From F23-D06 sp963643165 (GTDB taxonomy: Bacteria; Bacteroidota; Bacteroidia; Bacteroidales; WCHB1-69): a stretch of 48,812 bases of DNA. Below are positions 34,536 to 43,479 of this stretch, piece by piece (position 1 is the stretch's first letter; each line of letters opens with the position of its first letter). Location of the stretch: assembly GCA_963643165.1 (NCBI GenBank), contig CAVIJD010000012.1:1-48812 (forward strand). The letters are read 5' to 3'. The notes under the pieces are model-generated. The model did not search any database. It saw only the letters and a program-made list of their open reading frames with translations, and had not been told where the DNA came from. The translations under genes were made by a program, and so were the position numbers.

Positions 34536-35657
34536 GTGAAAGCAACCAGACTATCTCTTTGCCTCGCTTTGTTGTGCTTGCTCTCCCTCAGGGCTGAAGC
34601 GCAGACAGACTCCGTCCCGCTTTTCAACACCTTGCGGCTCGAGATGCGGGCAGACGCCGACTTCGCGCACCCGATGGACATCGTCAACGGCGCCGTCATC
34701 TCCGGGAAGAACGATTACGGATTCACGGGACGTTACTTCAACCTCCACATGGGAGGAAATCTCAACAGCAAGCTCTCCTACTACTTCCGGCAGCGCATCA
34801 TCGCAAACGAGGGCAGCAGCAAGTTCTTTGACAACACCGACTTCCTCTACCTCAACTACCGCTTTCACCGCAACTGGAGCGTGCGCGCCGGCAAAGACGC
34901 CTTGGCCGTCGGCGGCTTCGAGTACGACGCGCCACCCATCGACGTCTTCTTCAACGCCTATTACTGGGACTACTTCTACTGCTTCCAGTTGGCGGCGTCA
35001 GTCGCCTACCACACCAGTGACGGCAAAAACACCATCATGGCACAAGTCGGCAACTCCCCCTACGTCCATTACGGGTCAGCGTTCCAGAACTCCCTGTTAA
35101 GTTACAACCTCTTCTGGTCAGGGAGGTACGATCACTTTCAGACCCTCTACTCCATCAACATGTTCCAGCGTGACCGGGAGGGGCACTTCATGAACTACAT
35201 CGCCCTCGGCAACAAAGTGACCTATCCGCGGTGGAGTCTTTATGTTGACCTGATACACCGTGCCAACAGCGTGCAGCAGTTGCTGAAGAACTTCGGGGTG
35301 ATTGCCCGCGCGGACGTGATGCTCGGCAAAGGGGTCAGCTTGTTTGTCAAGGGAGGCTACGAACAGAACAAAGACCGCGACGAATACGAAGCCTATCTGG
35401 AGACGAAGCTGGCTTGGGACTGCCTTTCCGTGCCGGGGCAGACCTACTGTTTCGGCGGCTTCGGTTGCGAATACCGGCCCGAGAGTTGCCCTGACCTGAG
35501 GCTGCACGCCTACGTGGCCGACTTCTGCACCCTCAACGGGTTTGACCGTGGCATCCAAGACCTGGTGCCGGGAGACCAGCAGCACAAAATAGCCGCCAGT
35601 CTCGGCATATCATGCAATTTCAATTTCCTCAAATACATCAACAAAAAGGTAAAATGA
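34536..35657 (+). CDS. Outer-membrane porin, OprP/OprO-like
   Basis: The 373-residue protein has a signal peptide cleaved before Gln (LRAEA-QTDSVPL) and the pattern of phosphate-selective-porin-like barrels common in Bacteroidales: GRYFNLHMGGNLNSKLSYYFRQRI, the WSVRAGKDALAVGGFEYD segment and many amphipathic strands. The gene must start at GTG 34536; an ATG at 34534 is out of frame and is followed at once by a stop (ATGTGA). It overlaps the gate-domain gene by four bases, suggesting joint production. Which solute passes is unknown; the name OprP does not prove phosphate. Confidence 0.82.
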   Translation: MKATRLSLCLALLCLLSLRAEAQTDSVPLFNTLRLEMRADADFAHPMDIVNGAVISGKNDYGFTGRYFNLHMGGNLNSKLSYYFRQRIIANEGSSKFFDNTDFLYLNYRFHRNWSVRAGKDALAVGGFEYDAPPIDVFFNAYYWDYFYCFQLAASVAYHTSDGKNTIMAQVGNSPYVHYGSAFQNSLLSYNLFWSGRYDHFQTLYSINMFQRDREGHFMNYIALGNKVTYPRWSLYVDLIHRANSVQQLLKNFGVIARADVMLGKGVSLFVKGGYEQNKDRDEYEAYLETKLAWDCLSVPGQTYCFGGFGCEYRPESCPDLRLHAYVADFCTLNGFDRGIQDLVPGDQQHKIAASLGISCNFNFLKYINKKVK

Positions 35658-36961
35658 AGACAGAACGGAAAAAGACATTTTCCTACCACAAAAAAGTAGA
35701 AAATATTTTCTCGAAAATAGAGAAAAAAATAAAACGGCCGATGACGTTCACCGGGAAGCGGACCATAGAAGCCCTCCTATTCCTCATCCTCTTCATTACC
35801 TTCTTTGCGGTCATCGCACACATCATGACCTTGCCGAAGATGTTGAGCACCATGATGCAGACGGCCTATTCGCTGCTGATGGAGACCGTGTTCTACATCA
35901 TGGCCATCTGTGTGCTCACCGGCGCCATCGGAAAATTGCTGACAGAGTTTGGCGTAGTGCGCCTGATGGAAAACATCCTGCGGCCGTTAATGAAGCCGCT
36001 CTACAACCTCCCCGGCGTGGCGGCATTAGGGGCAGTCTTGACATTCCTGAGCGACAACCCGGCCATCATCACCCTGTCAAAAGACAAGAACTTCAGCCGT
36101 TACTTCAAGAAATACCAGTTAGTGTCACTCACCAACTTCGGCACCGCTTTCGGCATGGGGCTTATGGTATTGGCCTTCATGACCGGCATCGGATACGGCA
36201 AAAGCGCGGTAGTCGGCATCGTGGGGGCCATCATCGGCAGCATAATATCCACCCGTCTTATGCAGCGCTTTACGCTGAAAGCCTTTCCCGAACTGGACAC
36301 ACCCGTGATTGACGATACAGAGGGGGAGCCGCTGCCCGGCACGGCACAGCCAGAGGGGGTGGCAAACGACACCGCGGCCGCCTCTTCCCAGTTGGAGGGC
36401 GACGAGCAGCAGATCACCTACAAGAGCGAGGGCTCTCCGTTCATGCGTTTCCTCAACGGCATCCTTGACGGCGGCAAAGAGGGCGTAAACATCGGACTGG
36501 CCGTCATACCTGGCGTGTTAGTCATCTCCACCATCGTGATGATGATGACCTTCGGACCCTCCGGCGAAAACGGCGCCTACTTAGGCGTGGCCTACGAGGG
36601 TGTCCCCATCATCACCAAGCTTGCCGACAAAGTCAACGTCGTATTCTACTGGCTCTTCGGATTCCAGTTCCCGCAGCTCATATCCTTCCCCATCACCGCA
36701 TTAGGGGCCGTAGGCGCGGCCTTGGGTCTGGTTCCCAAGTTCATCGCCCAAGGCATCATCGACAGCAATGCCATCGCCGTGTTCACCGCCATGGGCATGT
36801 GCTGGAGCGGATACCTCAGCACCCACACGGCCATGCTTGACTCGCTGGGCTACCGCAAACTCATCGGCAAAGCCATCGCCGCACACACCGTCGGCGGACT
36901 TGTCGCCGGCATCGCGGCACACTGGATCCATGTGCCGCTCGCGCTGCTGGGCATCATGTAG
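35654..36961 (+). CDS. Integral membrane protein with nucleoside-recognition (gate) domains
   Basis: The 435-residue protein has a basic cytoplasmic start (MKTERKKTFSYHKKVENIF) and roughly eight to ten transmembrane helices in two blocks split by an acidic, Pro/Ala-rich loop at about 215-250. Sequences such as LSDNPAIITLSKDKNFSRYFKKYQLVSLTNFGTAFGMGLMV and MCWSGYLSTHTAMLDSLGYRKLIGKAI fit the CD0519/CD1768-type group of gate-domain proteins. Gate-domain proteins include nucleoside transporters, but this subgroup has no assigned substrate as far as I know. The ATG at 35654 gives the coupled overlap (ATGA) with the porin gene. Confidence 0.75.
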   Translation: MKTERKKTFSYHKKVENIFSKIEKKIKRPMTFTGKRTIEALLFLILFITFFAVIAHIMTLPKMLSTMMQTAYSLLMETVFYIMAICVLTGAIGKLLTEFGVVRLMENILRPLMKPLYNLPGVAALGAVLTFLSDNPAIITLSKDKNFSRYFKKYQLVSLTNFGTAFGMGLMVLAFMTGIGYGKSAVVGIVGAIIGSIISTRLMQRFTLKAFPELDTPVIDDTEGEPLPGTAQPEGVANDTAAASSQLEGDEQQITYKSEGSPFMRFLNGILDGGKEGVNIGLAVIPGVLVISTIVMMMTFGPSGENGAYLGVAYEGVPIITKLADKVNVVFYWLFGFQFPQLISFPITALGAVGAALGLVPKFIAQGIIDSNAIAVFTAMGMCWSGYLSTHTAMLDSLGYRKLIGKAIAAHTVGGLVAGIAAHWIHVPLALLGIM

Positions 36962-37004
36962 AGACGGCCACACAGAGACGGTCTGCCCAACGGCTGGCCG
37001 TCTC
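36961..37004 (+). terminator. Inverted repeat after the gate-domain gene, possible terminator
   Basis: Ten bases GAGACGGCCA (36961-36970) pair with 36995-37004. A second GAGACGG at 36975-36981 could compete for the same 3' arm, so two exclusive hairpins are possible. No T-run follows, so termination, if any, would not be of the classical intrinsic type. Confidence 0.4.
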
Positions 37005-37036
37005 GTTCACAACAACCAACAGAGACTGACAACAAT

Positions 37037-37585
37037 ATGAAAAGACTTCTTCTTGCCCTTTTAATCTTCAGTGCCGGACTTGCCGGCAGAGCGCAGACGC
37101 AGCCCATGAAATTCATGGGGGTGAACCTCAACTGCACCATGACCACATTCATGTCGAAGATGAAAGGGAAAGGTTTCACGCAAGACCCCACCAGCCGCGA
37201 CAACACCATATACATGAAAGGCACGTTTGCCGGGGAACGGGTGCGCATTGAGGTGCGCAACGCCCCCAAAACCAAACTCATCGCCAGCGTGCTGGTGCGC
37301 TTCAACCACAGCACAAGCTACTCGTACGACATCTTGAAGAAAAAACTGCAGATCAAATACGGCACAGACTTCACGGAAGTGAAAAACCTCAAAGAGGAGG
37401 AAATCTTCGTCAACTACACGACCGACTATACCGTGTGGAACGTCAACAAAGACACCGTCACGGGCAACTGCAACCAGATTGTGCTCTCCAAATGCAGTTA
37501 CCGGTCCACCTCCCCGTTAGTCATCTCCTACATTGACTACCGCAACTCCAGGCAGGACAGAGAAGAGATTGACGCTGACTTCTGA
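37037..37585 (+). CDS. Small secreted protein, unknown function
   Basis: The 182-residue protein has a signal peptide cleaved before Gln (LAGRA-QTQPMK) and a mature domain beginning MKFMGVNLNCTMTTFMSKMKGKGF. This resembles a small Bacteroidales periplasmic family whose members begin with an F-x-G-I-P/V-x-x-G-type segment followed by a helix and strands. It has no catalytic motif I can name. It lies 75 bases after the gate-domain gene, past an inverted repeat, and just before the separate promoter of lepA. Confidence 0.65.
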   Translation: MKRLLLALLIFSAGLAGRAQTQPMKFMGVNLNCTMTTFMSKMKGKGFTQDPTSRDNTIYMKGTFAGERVRIEVRNAPKTKLIASVLVRFNHSTSYSYDILKKKLQIKYGTDFTEVKNLKEEEIFVNYTTDYTVWNVNKDTVTGNCNQIVLSKCSYRSTSPLVISYIDYRNSRQDREEIDADF

Positions 37586-37615
37586 GCCCTGGGGCCTGCA
37601 TTCAAAGATTTATGT

Positions 37616-37623
37616 TATTTTTG
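37616..37623 (+). promoter_or_regulatory. Promoter -7 element (TATTTTTG) for lepA
   Basis: TAnnTTTG match ending seven bases before the lepA ATG (37631). With the usual spacing, transcription would start at or within a few bases of the start codon, so the lepA mRNA could be nearly leaderless. Confidence 0.55.
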
Positions 37624-37630
37624 CACGCTT

Positions 37631-39418
37631 ATGAAAAACATCCGAAATTTCTGCATCATTGCCCATATAGACCATGGCAAAAGCACGTTGGCCGACCGCC
37701 TGCTGCAATACACCAAAACCGTCAACGACCGTGAGTTCCAGAACCAGGTCCTTGACGACATGGATCTCGAGCGCGAGCGCGGCATCACCATCAAGAGCCA
37801 TGCCATACAGATGGAATACCAATACAAAGGGCAGACCTACATCCTCAACCTCATAGACACGCCGGGGCATGTGGATTTCTCGTACGAAGTGTCGCGTTCC
37901 ATTGCCGCTTGCGAGGGCGCGTTGCTGTTGGTAGATGCCACCCAAGGCGTGCAGGCGCAAACCATCTCGAACCTCTATCAGGCCATCGACAGCAACTTGG
38001 AGATCATACCCGTGCTGAACAAGATGGACATGCCCGCGGCCATGCCCGCAGAAGTCAAAGACCAGATTGTTGACCTCATCGGCTGTGACGAGTCCGACAT
38101 CATCGAAGCCTCGGGCAAGACGGGGCAAGGCGTGGAGCAGATCCTCGAGGCCATCATCGAACGCATCCCCGCCCCGGAGGGTGACCCCAACGCCCCATTG
38201 CAGGCGCTCATCTTCGACTCCATCTTCAACTCCTTCAGAGGCATCATCGCCTATTTCCGCATCTTCAACGGAACCGTCAAGACGCACGACCTCGTGAAGT
38301 TCATATCCACCAAAAAAGAATACGACGCCGACGAAATCGGCATCCTGAAGATGGACCGCGTCCCCAAAGACACCTTGTCGGCGGGCGACGTCGGCTACCT
38401 CATCACAGGCATCAAGACCTCCACGGAGGTGAAAGTCGGCGACACCATCACCCACGTGGCGCGACCGTGCGCCGAAGCCATCGAGGGATTCCAGGAGGTG
38501 AAGCCCATGCTCTTTGCCGGCATCTACCCTACCGAAGCCGACCAATACGAAGAGTTGCGCTCCTCGCTCGAAAAGTTGCGCCTCAACGACGCCTCGCTCA
38601 CCTTTGAGCCCGAGTCGTCAGCCGCCCTCGGGTTCGGCTTCCGTTGCGGCTTCCTCGGACTGCTGCACATGGAGATCATCGAAGAAAGGCTCGACCGCGA
38701 GTTCGACCAGGACGTCATCGCCACCGTGCCCAACGTCTCCTACCGCGTGATGACCACCAAAAAACAGTGGCTGGAGGTTTATAACCCCTCCGGAATGCCC
38801 GCCCCTACCGAAATCGACCATGTGGAAGAACCCTTCATACGGGCCCAGATCATCACCAAAGACGACTATATCGGCCCCATCATGAAACTCTGCATCGACA
38901 AGCGCGGCTCGCTCGTCAACCAGATGTATGTGGCCGCCAACCGCATCGAACTGACCTTCGACATGCCGCTGGGCGAAATCGTCTTCGACTTCTACGACAA
39001 ACTCAAAAGCATCTCCAAAGGCTACGCCTCCTTCGACTACCACATCACCGACTTCAGGCCCGCCAACCTCGTGAAACTGGACATCCTGCTGAACGGCGAC
39101 TCCGTAGATGCCCTCTCGGCGCTCATCCATGCCGACAACGCCTACGCATTCGGCCGGCGCATCTGCGAAAAACTCAAGGAACTGATTCCCAGACAGCAGT
39201 TCGACATCGCCATACAGGCCGCCATCGGCTCCAAAATCATCGCCCGTGAAACCGTCAAGGCCGTGCGTAAGGACGTGACCGCCAAGTGCTACGGCGGCGA
39301 CATCACCCGGAAACGCAAACTGCTGGAAAAACAGAAAAAAGGCAAAAAGAGAATGCGCCAGATTGGAAACGTAGAGGTGCCCCAGTCAGCCTTCCTTGCC
39401 GTACTCAAACTTGATTGA
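37631..39418 (+). CDS. lepA: Elongation factor 4 (LepA) GTPase
   Basis: The 595-residue protein is a full LepA. G1 reads AHIDHGKST near 10-18, followed by the DLERERGITIKS switch, DTPGHVDF and NKMDMP. The EF-G-like domains II, III and V and the LepA-specific C-terminal domain end in KKRMRQIGNVEVPQSAFLAVLKLD. It binds ribosomes and promotes back-translocation or helps initiation and assembly, depending on the study. It has its own promoter element right at the start codon, and the AddB-like gene follows after 30 bases. Confidence 0.97.
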   Translation: MKNIRNFCIIAHIDHGKSTLADRLLQYTKTVNDREFQNQVLDDMDLERERGITIKSHAIQMEYQYKGQTYILNLIDTPGHVDFSYEVSRSIAACEGALLLVDATQGVQAQTISNLYQAIDSNLEIIPVLNKMDMPAAMPAEVKDQIVDLIGCDESDIIEASGKTGQGVEQILEAIIERIPAPEGDPNAPLQALIFDSIFNSFRGIIAYFRIFNGTVKTHDLVKFISTKKEYDADEIGILKMDRVPKDTLSAGDVGYLITGIKTSTEVKVGDTITHVARPCAEAIEGFQEVKPMLFAGIYPTEADQYEELRSSLEKLRLNDASLTFEPESSAALGFGFRCGFLGLLHMEIIEERLDREFDQDVIATVPNVSYRVMTTKKQWLEVYNPSGMPAPTEIDHVEEPFIRAQIITKDDYIGPIMKLCIDKRGSLVNQMYVAANRIELTFDMPLGEIVFDFYDKLKSISKGYASFDYHITDFRPANLVKLDILLNGDSVDALSALIHADNAYAFGRRICEKLKELIPRQQFDIAIQAAIGSKIIARETVKAVRKDVTAKCYGGDITRKRKLLEKQKKGKKRMRQIGNVEVPQSAFLAVLKLD

Positions 39419-39448
39419 TATCCAAATAAAAATTAAAATAACAGAACC

Positions 39449-42316
39449 ATGACAACCACATTCTTGGCACAATTGTCTGCCGCCATCAAAGAGTCCGGAT
39501 TTGCATTGGAAGACACTTTCATCATCCTGCCTAACAAACGTGCCGGCAGAGTATTGTTTCAGCATCTCGCATGCAGCGACAAGCCAGTCTTCGCCCCTAA
39601 AATCCTCACCATCGACGAGTTCATCAGCCAATTGTCGCCGCTCAAAGACATGGAGCAGACCGAGACGCTGGCACTCCTTTTTGAAACCCAAAAGACACTG
39701 CAGCCCGCCATTTCAAACGACTTCAATGAAATGCTCTCCTGGGCTCCGGCCTTTCTGTCTGACATCGACGAAATAGACATGCAACTGCAGAACGGCGAAA
39801 AAGTGTTCAGAGAGTTGGCTTTTGACAAAGAATTCTCCATCGCCATGTCAGGTGTTGACAAAGACAGCGAAGCCATGCAGGAAAAAATGGCGCTTTATGC
39901 CCGTTTCGGGGCACTCTACACCGCTTTCCACGACAAGATGCGGGAAGTCCGGAAATCGTATGCCGGCTTCCGTTACCGCGACTGTGCCGAGAACATCGAA
40001 CAATACGCCAACCGTCCCGCATGGGACGCCAAGCATTTCATCTTTGCCGGGTTCCATGTCTTCTCGCCCGCCGAAATTGCCGTAGTCAAACACATAAATG
40101 AGAACTACGACACCCGTTTCTACTTTGACATCGACCCGTTTTACTGCGACTTCAATCAGGATGACCGGTTCACCACCGCGTACTTTCTGCGCAAGATCTG
40201 TGAGGAACTGCAACTCGCGCCCGAACAGCTTCAATTCTGCGAACGTCACTTCGAGACGACAGACAAGCAGATACAAGTCGTAGGAGCCTCCCAGAACGTC
40301 AACCAGATATACTTCGCCATCAAAAAGATAGAAGAGATAAAACAACGGCAGGGCAACTTGGACAGCACGGCGGTGGTGCTGGCTGACGAGTCATTGCTGG
40401 TGCCTTTTTTGTCAGCCTACGGTCCCGAAAACGCGAATGTCACGATGGGCTATCCCTTTTCGGCCACCCCTGCCAGCACGATGCTCAACACCCTGCTGGA
40501 ACTTTACGATGCCGCCATTGCCCTCCACAGCAATGTCGGCGGAGAGCTGCGCTATCATCGGCGCGACCTTACCACCTTGCTGCACAACCCGCTGGTAAAG
40601 CGTTATGCCTCAAACGACTGGAAAACCGTCTGGGAAACCACCAACGATATTGCCAAAAGCATCAAAGTGCTCTATACGAAAGACGAACTGCCCCAAGGTG
40701 CCATACCGGCATTCACCGCCAACCCGAGCAACTGTCTCCCGGCACTCGTCAACTATACGGAACACCTGCTGCAACAAGCCACTGCGAAAAAACAACAACG
40801 CGACATCGCCATGCTTTCCCTTTTGCATGACGCACTCAAGAAAACGCAGGACACCTTGCAGCAACTCGGCGTCAAGAGCATAGACTTCTCGTCGCTGAAA
40901 TACCTCATCGGGCTTCAGACCGGCAGCCTCACCGTGCCCATTGCCGGCGGTTCTCTGCAAGGGTTGCAGATCATGGGACTGCTGGAAACCAGAACGCTCG
41001 ACTTCGACAACATCATCCTGTTGTCCGTCAACGAGGGCGTCCTGCCCAAAGGCATCAGCCAGAACACGCTGCTGCCCTTCGAGTTGAAGTACGACGACAA
41101 GTCGCTCCCCAGCTATTTGTACAAAGACCAGGTGTATGCCTACCACTTCTTCCGTCTGCTGCAACGTGCCACAGACATCACACTGCTCTACAACAGCAGC
41201 GACAGCGAAGGAACCTTGAACGAGAAAAGCCGTCTGATATCCCAATTGGAGTTCATGGTGACAGAAAAAAAACTCGGAAAAGTCAAAATAGAATATGCGG
41301 ACACCGAGCTTCCTTACCAGCCGAAAAAGCAGGACAGCATAACCATCGAAAAGACCGATGAAATCATAGAGCAAATCCGCAAATTCGAGTTCTCTCCCAC
41401 CTCATTCAACAAATACATCAATTGTCCTTTACAATTTTATCTCAACTACATCTGCAAAATCAAAGTGCCTGACACCTTCTGTGACATCACAGACAGCAAC
41501 ATCATCGGCGATGCTGCACACAACTGCTTTCGAGACGTTTTTGACAAAATAAAGAGAACACCAGACGATTATGCCGCCATCATTGACGACTATATACAAG
41601 AGGACAACCTTGACAACAACATTCAGACACAACTGTTGGATAACGAAGAATTGAGGCTCACCGAAAATGACCTCACTGCCGGGAGGCCCTACTTGGCTAA
41701 GCGCATCATCGCCAACGACGTTCGCACTTACCTTACCGCAGCAAAGAACGAGCTGTCGGCCGGCGGCATCACCATACTCGGCAATGAGCAGAAGTTGGAA
41801 ACCGAACGGGACATTAACGGTGTGAAAATCAAACTGGAAGGCAAAATAGACCGGATACAAATCGAAAACGGCGTATTGACCGTGCTCGACTACAAGACCG
41901 GAAGTATCAGTGACAAATTAACAGCCTATCGGGACAATCCGGCATCGATTTTCGACGGCAACGGCCACGAACAACTCGTGCAACTCGTATTTTACATGAT
42001 ACTGTGCCATCAAGCCGACAATGAAATCTTCAAAGACCTTGACCGGGAGAAATGCCAGTACAAGAGCGGACTCATCAGCATCAAAGAATCGAACAAGCAG
42101 AGCGGTGAATACCTGCACTATGCCAAAAGTTCTCCATCTTCTCGCGCAAAAAAGGATATATTCCAAACATTCGACACAGAAACGTTAAATAATATCGAGT
42201 CTGAACTGGACGATATTCTGAGAAAACTATTAGACAAAGGAAAACCGTTCGATCAGGCCTCGGACGTAGGACATTGCAAATACTGCGACTTTAAAATCAT
42301 CTGCAACCGGCAGTGA
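39449..42316 (+). CDS. AddB-like PD-(D/E)XK exonuclease
   Basis: The 955-residue protein starts with LEDTFIILPNKRAGRVLFQHL, typical of Bacteroidota AddB-like proteins, and has a degenerate helicase-like middle (FDNIILLSVNEGVLPKG near 520). The C-terminal nuclease domain has KLEGKIDRIQI and LTVLDYKTG, the D and ExK parts of a PD-(D/E)XK site. Four cysteines fit an iron-sulfur cluster as in AddB: one in NCPLQF and the final CKYCDFKIIC. It would work with an AddA helicase-nuclease in double-strand break processing; addA is not in the window. The gene is 30 bases after lepA. Confidence 0.88.
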   Translation: MTTTFLAQLSAAIKESGFALEDTFIILPNKRAGRVLFQHLACSDKPVFAPKILTIDEFISQLSPLKDMEQTETLALLFETQKTLQPAISNDFNEMLSWAPAFLSDIDEIDMQLQNGEKVFRELAFDKEFSIAMSGVDKDSEAMQEKMALYARFGALYTAFHDKMREVRKSYAGFRYRDCAENIEQYANRPAWDAKHFIFAGFHVFSPAEIAVVKHINENYDTRFYFDIDPFYCDFNQDDRFTTAYFLRKICEELQLAPEQLQFCERHFETTDKQIQVVGASQNVNQIYFAIKKIEEIKQRQGNLDSTAVVLADESLLVPFLSAYGPENANVTMGYPFSATPASTMLNTLLELYDAAIALHSNVGGELRYHRRDLTTLLHNPLVKRYASNDWKTVWETTNDIAKSIKVLYTKDELPQGAIPAFTANPSNCLPALVNYTEHLLQQATAKKQQRDIAMLSLLHDALKKTQDTLQQLGVKSIDFSSLKYLIGLQTGSLTVPIAGGSLQGLQIMGLLETRTLDFDNIILLSVNEGVLPKGISQNTLLPFELKYDDKSLPSYLYKDQVYAYHFFRLLQRATDITLLYNSSDSEGTLNEKSRLISQLEFMVTEKKLGKVKIEYADTELPYQPKKQDSITIEKTDEIIEQIRKFEFSPTSFNKYINCPLQFYLNYICKIKVPDTFCDITDSNIIGDAAHNCFRDVFDKIKRTPDDYAAIIDDYIQEDNLDNNIQTQLLDNEELRLTENDLTAGRPYLAKRIIANDVRTYLTAAKNELSAGGITILGNEQKLETERDINGVKIKLEGKIDRIQIENGVLTVLDYKTGSISDKLTAYRDNPASIFDGNGHEQLVQLVFYMILCHQADNEIFKDLDREKCQYKSGLISIKESNKQSGEYLHYAKSSPSSRAKKDIFQTFDTETLNNIESELDDILRKLLDKGKPFDQASDVGHCKYCDFKIICNRQ

Positions 42317-42463
42317 ACGGGCGGCGACAGTGCCATTGACAAGAAATAGCAGTCAAATACAACCATTCAGAACTGCGTGAATATGACGCACATACTCTTG
42401 TGTTTCTCAATAAAAAACAACTACGGGCACCGCAATAAATACTAAAGGGAAGAGCTTTTCGTT

Positions 42464-42496
42464 ATGAGAACGTATTATTGGTTTTTTGGAAGATGA
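42464..42496 (+). CDS. Possible 10-codon aromatic leader peptide overlapping the cyclase start
   Basis: The frame ATG AGA ACG TAT TAT TGG TTT ... reads MRTYYWFFGR and stops at TGA 42494-42496, overlapping the ATG of the next gene (ATGA at 42493). Five consecutive aromatic codons in ten is unlikely by chance, and the overlap would couple translation. Without homologues it remains a guess. Confidence 0.3.
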   Translation: MRTYYWFFGR

Positions 42497-43479
42497 AACA
42501 CTACTACTTGCTTGCGCTGGTTATGGCATGCCTGCTGTGTGCAGGGTGCAGCAGCCGTTCAAAAGACAACCGGACCGAACCTGAAAAACCTGCCGTTGCC
42601 ATGCCGGCCTTCGACTGTGACTCCGCTTACAGTTTCGTGGCTGCGCAAACCGCGTTCGGACCACGCGTTCCGGGCAGCGACAGTCACGCACAATGCGCCC
42701 TTTATCTGCTGCAAAAGCTCTCGCAGTATTGCGACACGGCAATGGTCCAGACCTTTCCGGCCGTCACTTACGACGGGAAACATTATACCGGCAAGAACAT
42801 CATAGGCTCCTTCTCGCCCGAAAAGAGCGAGCGTGTCGTGCTCTCCTCGCATTGGGACGCGCGCCCCTTTGCCGACCACGACGCCGCCCCGTCAAACCTC
42901 AACAAGCCCATTGACGGCGCCAACGACGGCGCTTCCGGCGTAGGCGTTCTGCTCGAGGCGGCCCGCCAACTCCAAATGCAACGCCCTGAAATAGGCATCG
43001 ACATCGTATTCTTCGACTTGGAAGACTACGGCCCCAAAGAGGGCGAAAGTGCCCCTGACGGCGACTGGTGGGGACTGGGCTCCCAATACTGGGCCCAACA
43101 CTTCCATCGCCCGGACTATACTGCGCGTTACGGCATACTGCTGGACATGGTAGGCGCGGCAAACGCCCGCTTCTATCAGGAGAGCTTCTCCGTTCGCGAC
43201 GCCCAGCCCGTCGTGGCCAAAGTCTGGTCCGCCGCCTACGAACTCGGACACGGCGACTACTTTGTCAACCAGCCCGGCGGCATCATCACCGACGACCACT
43301 ATTATGTCAACAAATACGCCCCGTTCAAAATGATAGACATCATCCATTACGACCGTCATTCCGGAACGGGGTTCCCGACCACATGGCACACCCTCAACGA
43401 CAACGTCCAAAACATTGACAAGACAACACTGGGCGTTGTGGGGACCACGGTGCTTCACGTAATCAGAAACGAAAAATGA
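42493..43479 (+). CDS. Glutaminyl-peptide cyclotransferase (M28-fold lipoprotein)
   Basis: The 328-residue lipoprotein has lipobox CAGC (Cys about 19) followed by an M28-like zinc domain: VLSSHWDARPFADHD, DGANDGASGVGVLLE with the metal Asp (about 145), FFDLEDYG with the likely catalytic Glu and zinc ligand (177-178), RYGILLDMVGAANARFYQE, and a late WHTLNDNVQNIDK supplying the zinc histidine. This is the arrangement of animal-type glutaminyl cyclases found in Bacteroidota. It would turn N-terminal Gln of exported proteins into pyroglutamate. The ATG at 42493 is used; the TTG at 42478 would add five residues before the signal peptide. It overlaps the aspartate kinase gene by ATGA. Confidence 0.85.
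   Translation: MKHYYLLALVMACLLCAGCSSRSKDNRTEPEKPAVAMPAFDCDSAYSFVAAQTAFGPRVPGSDSHAQCALYLLQKLSQYCDTAMVQTFPAVTYDGKHYTGKNIIGSFSPEKSERVVLSSHWDARPFADHDAAPSNLNKPIDGANDGASGVGVLLEAARQLQMQRPEIGIDIVFFDLEDYGPKEGESAPDGDWWGLGSQYWAQHFHRPDYTARYGILLDMVGAANARFYQESFSVRDAQPVVAKVWSAAYELGHGDYFVNQPGGIITDDHYYVNKYAPFKMIDIIHYDRHSGTGFPTTWHTLNDNVQNIDKTTLGVVGTTVLHVIRNEK

Noticed and set aside
42383..42445. A 20-codon frame in the gap before the glutaminyl cyclase
   Set aside because: It has no unusual composition and does not couple to the next gene; the 10-codon aromatic frame at 42464 is the better candidate.
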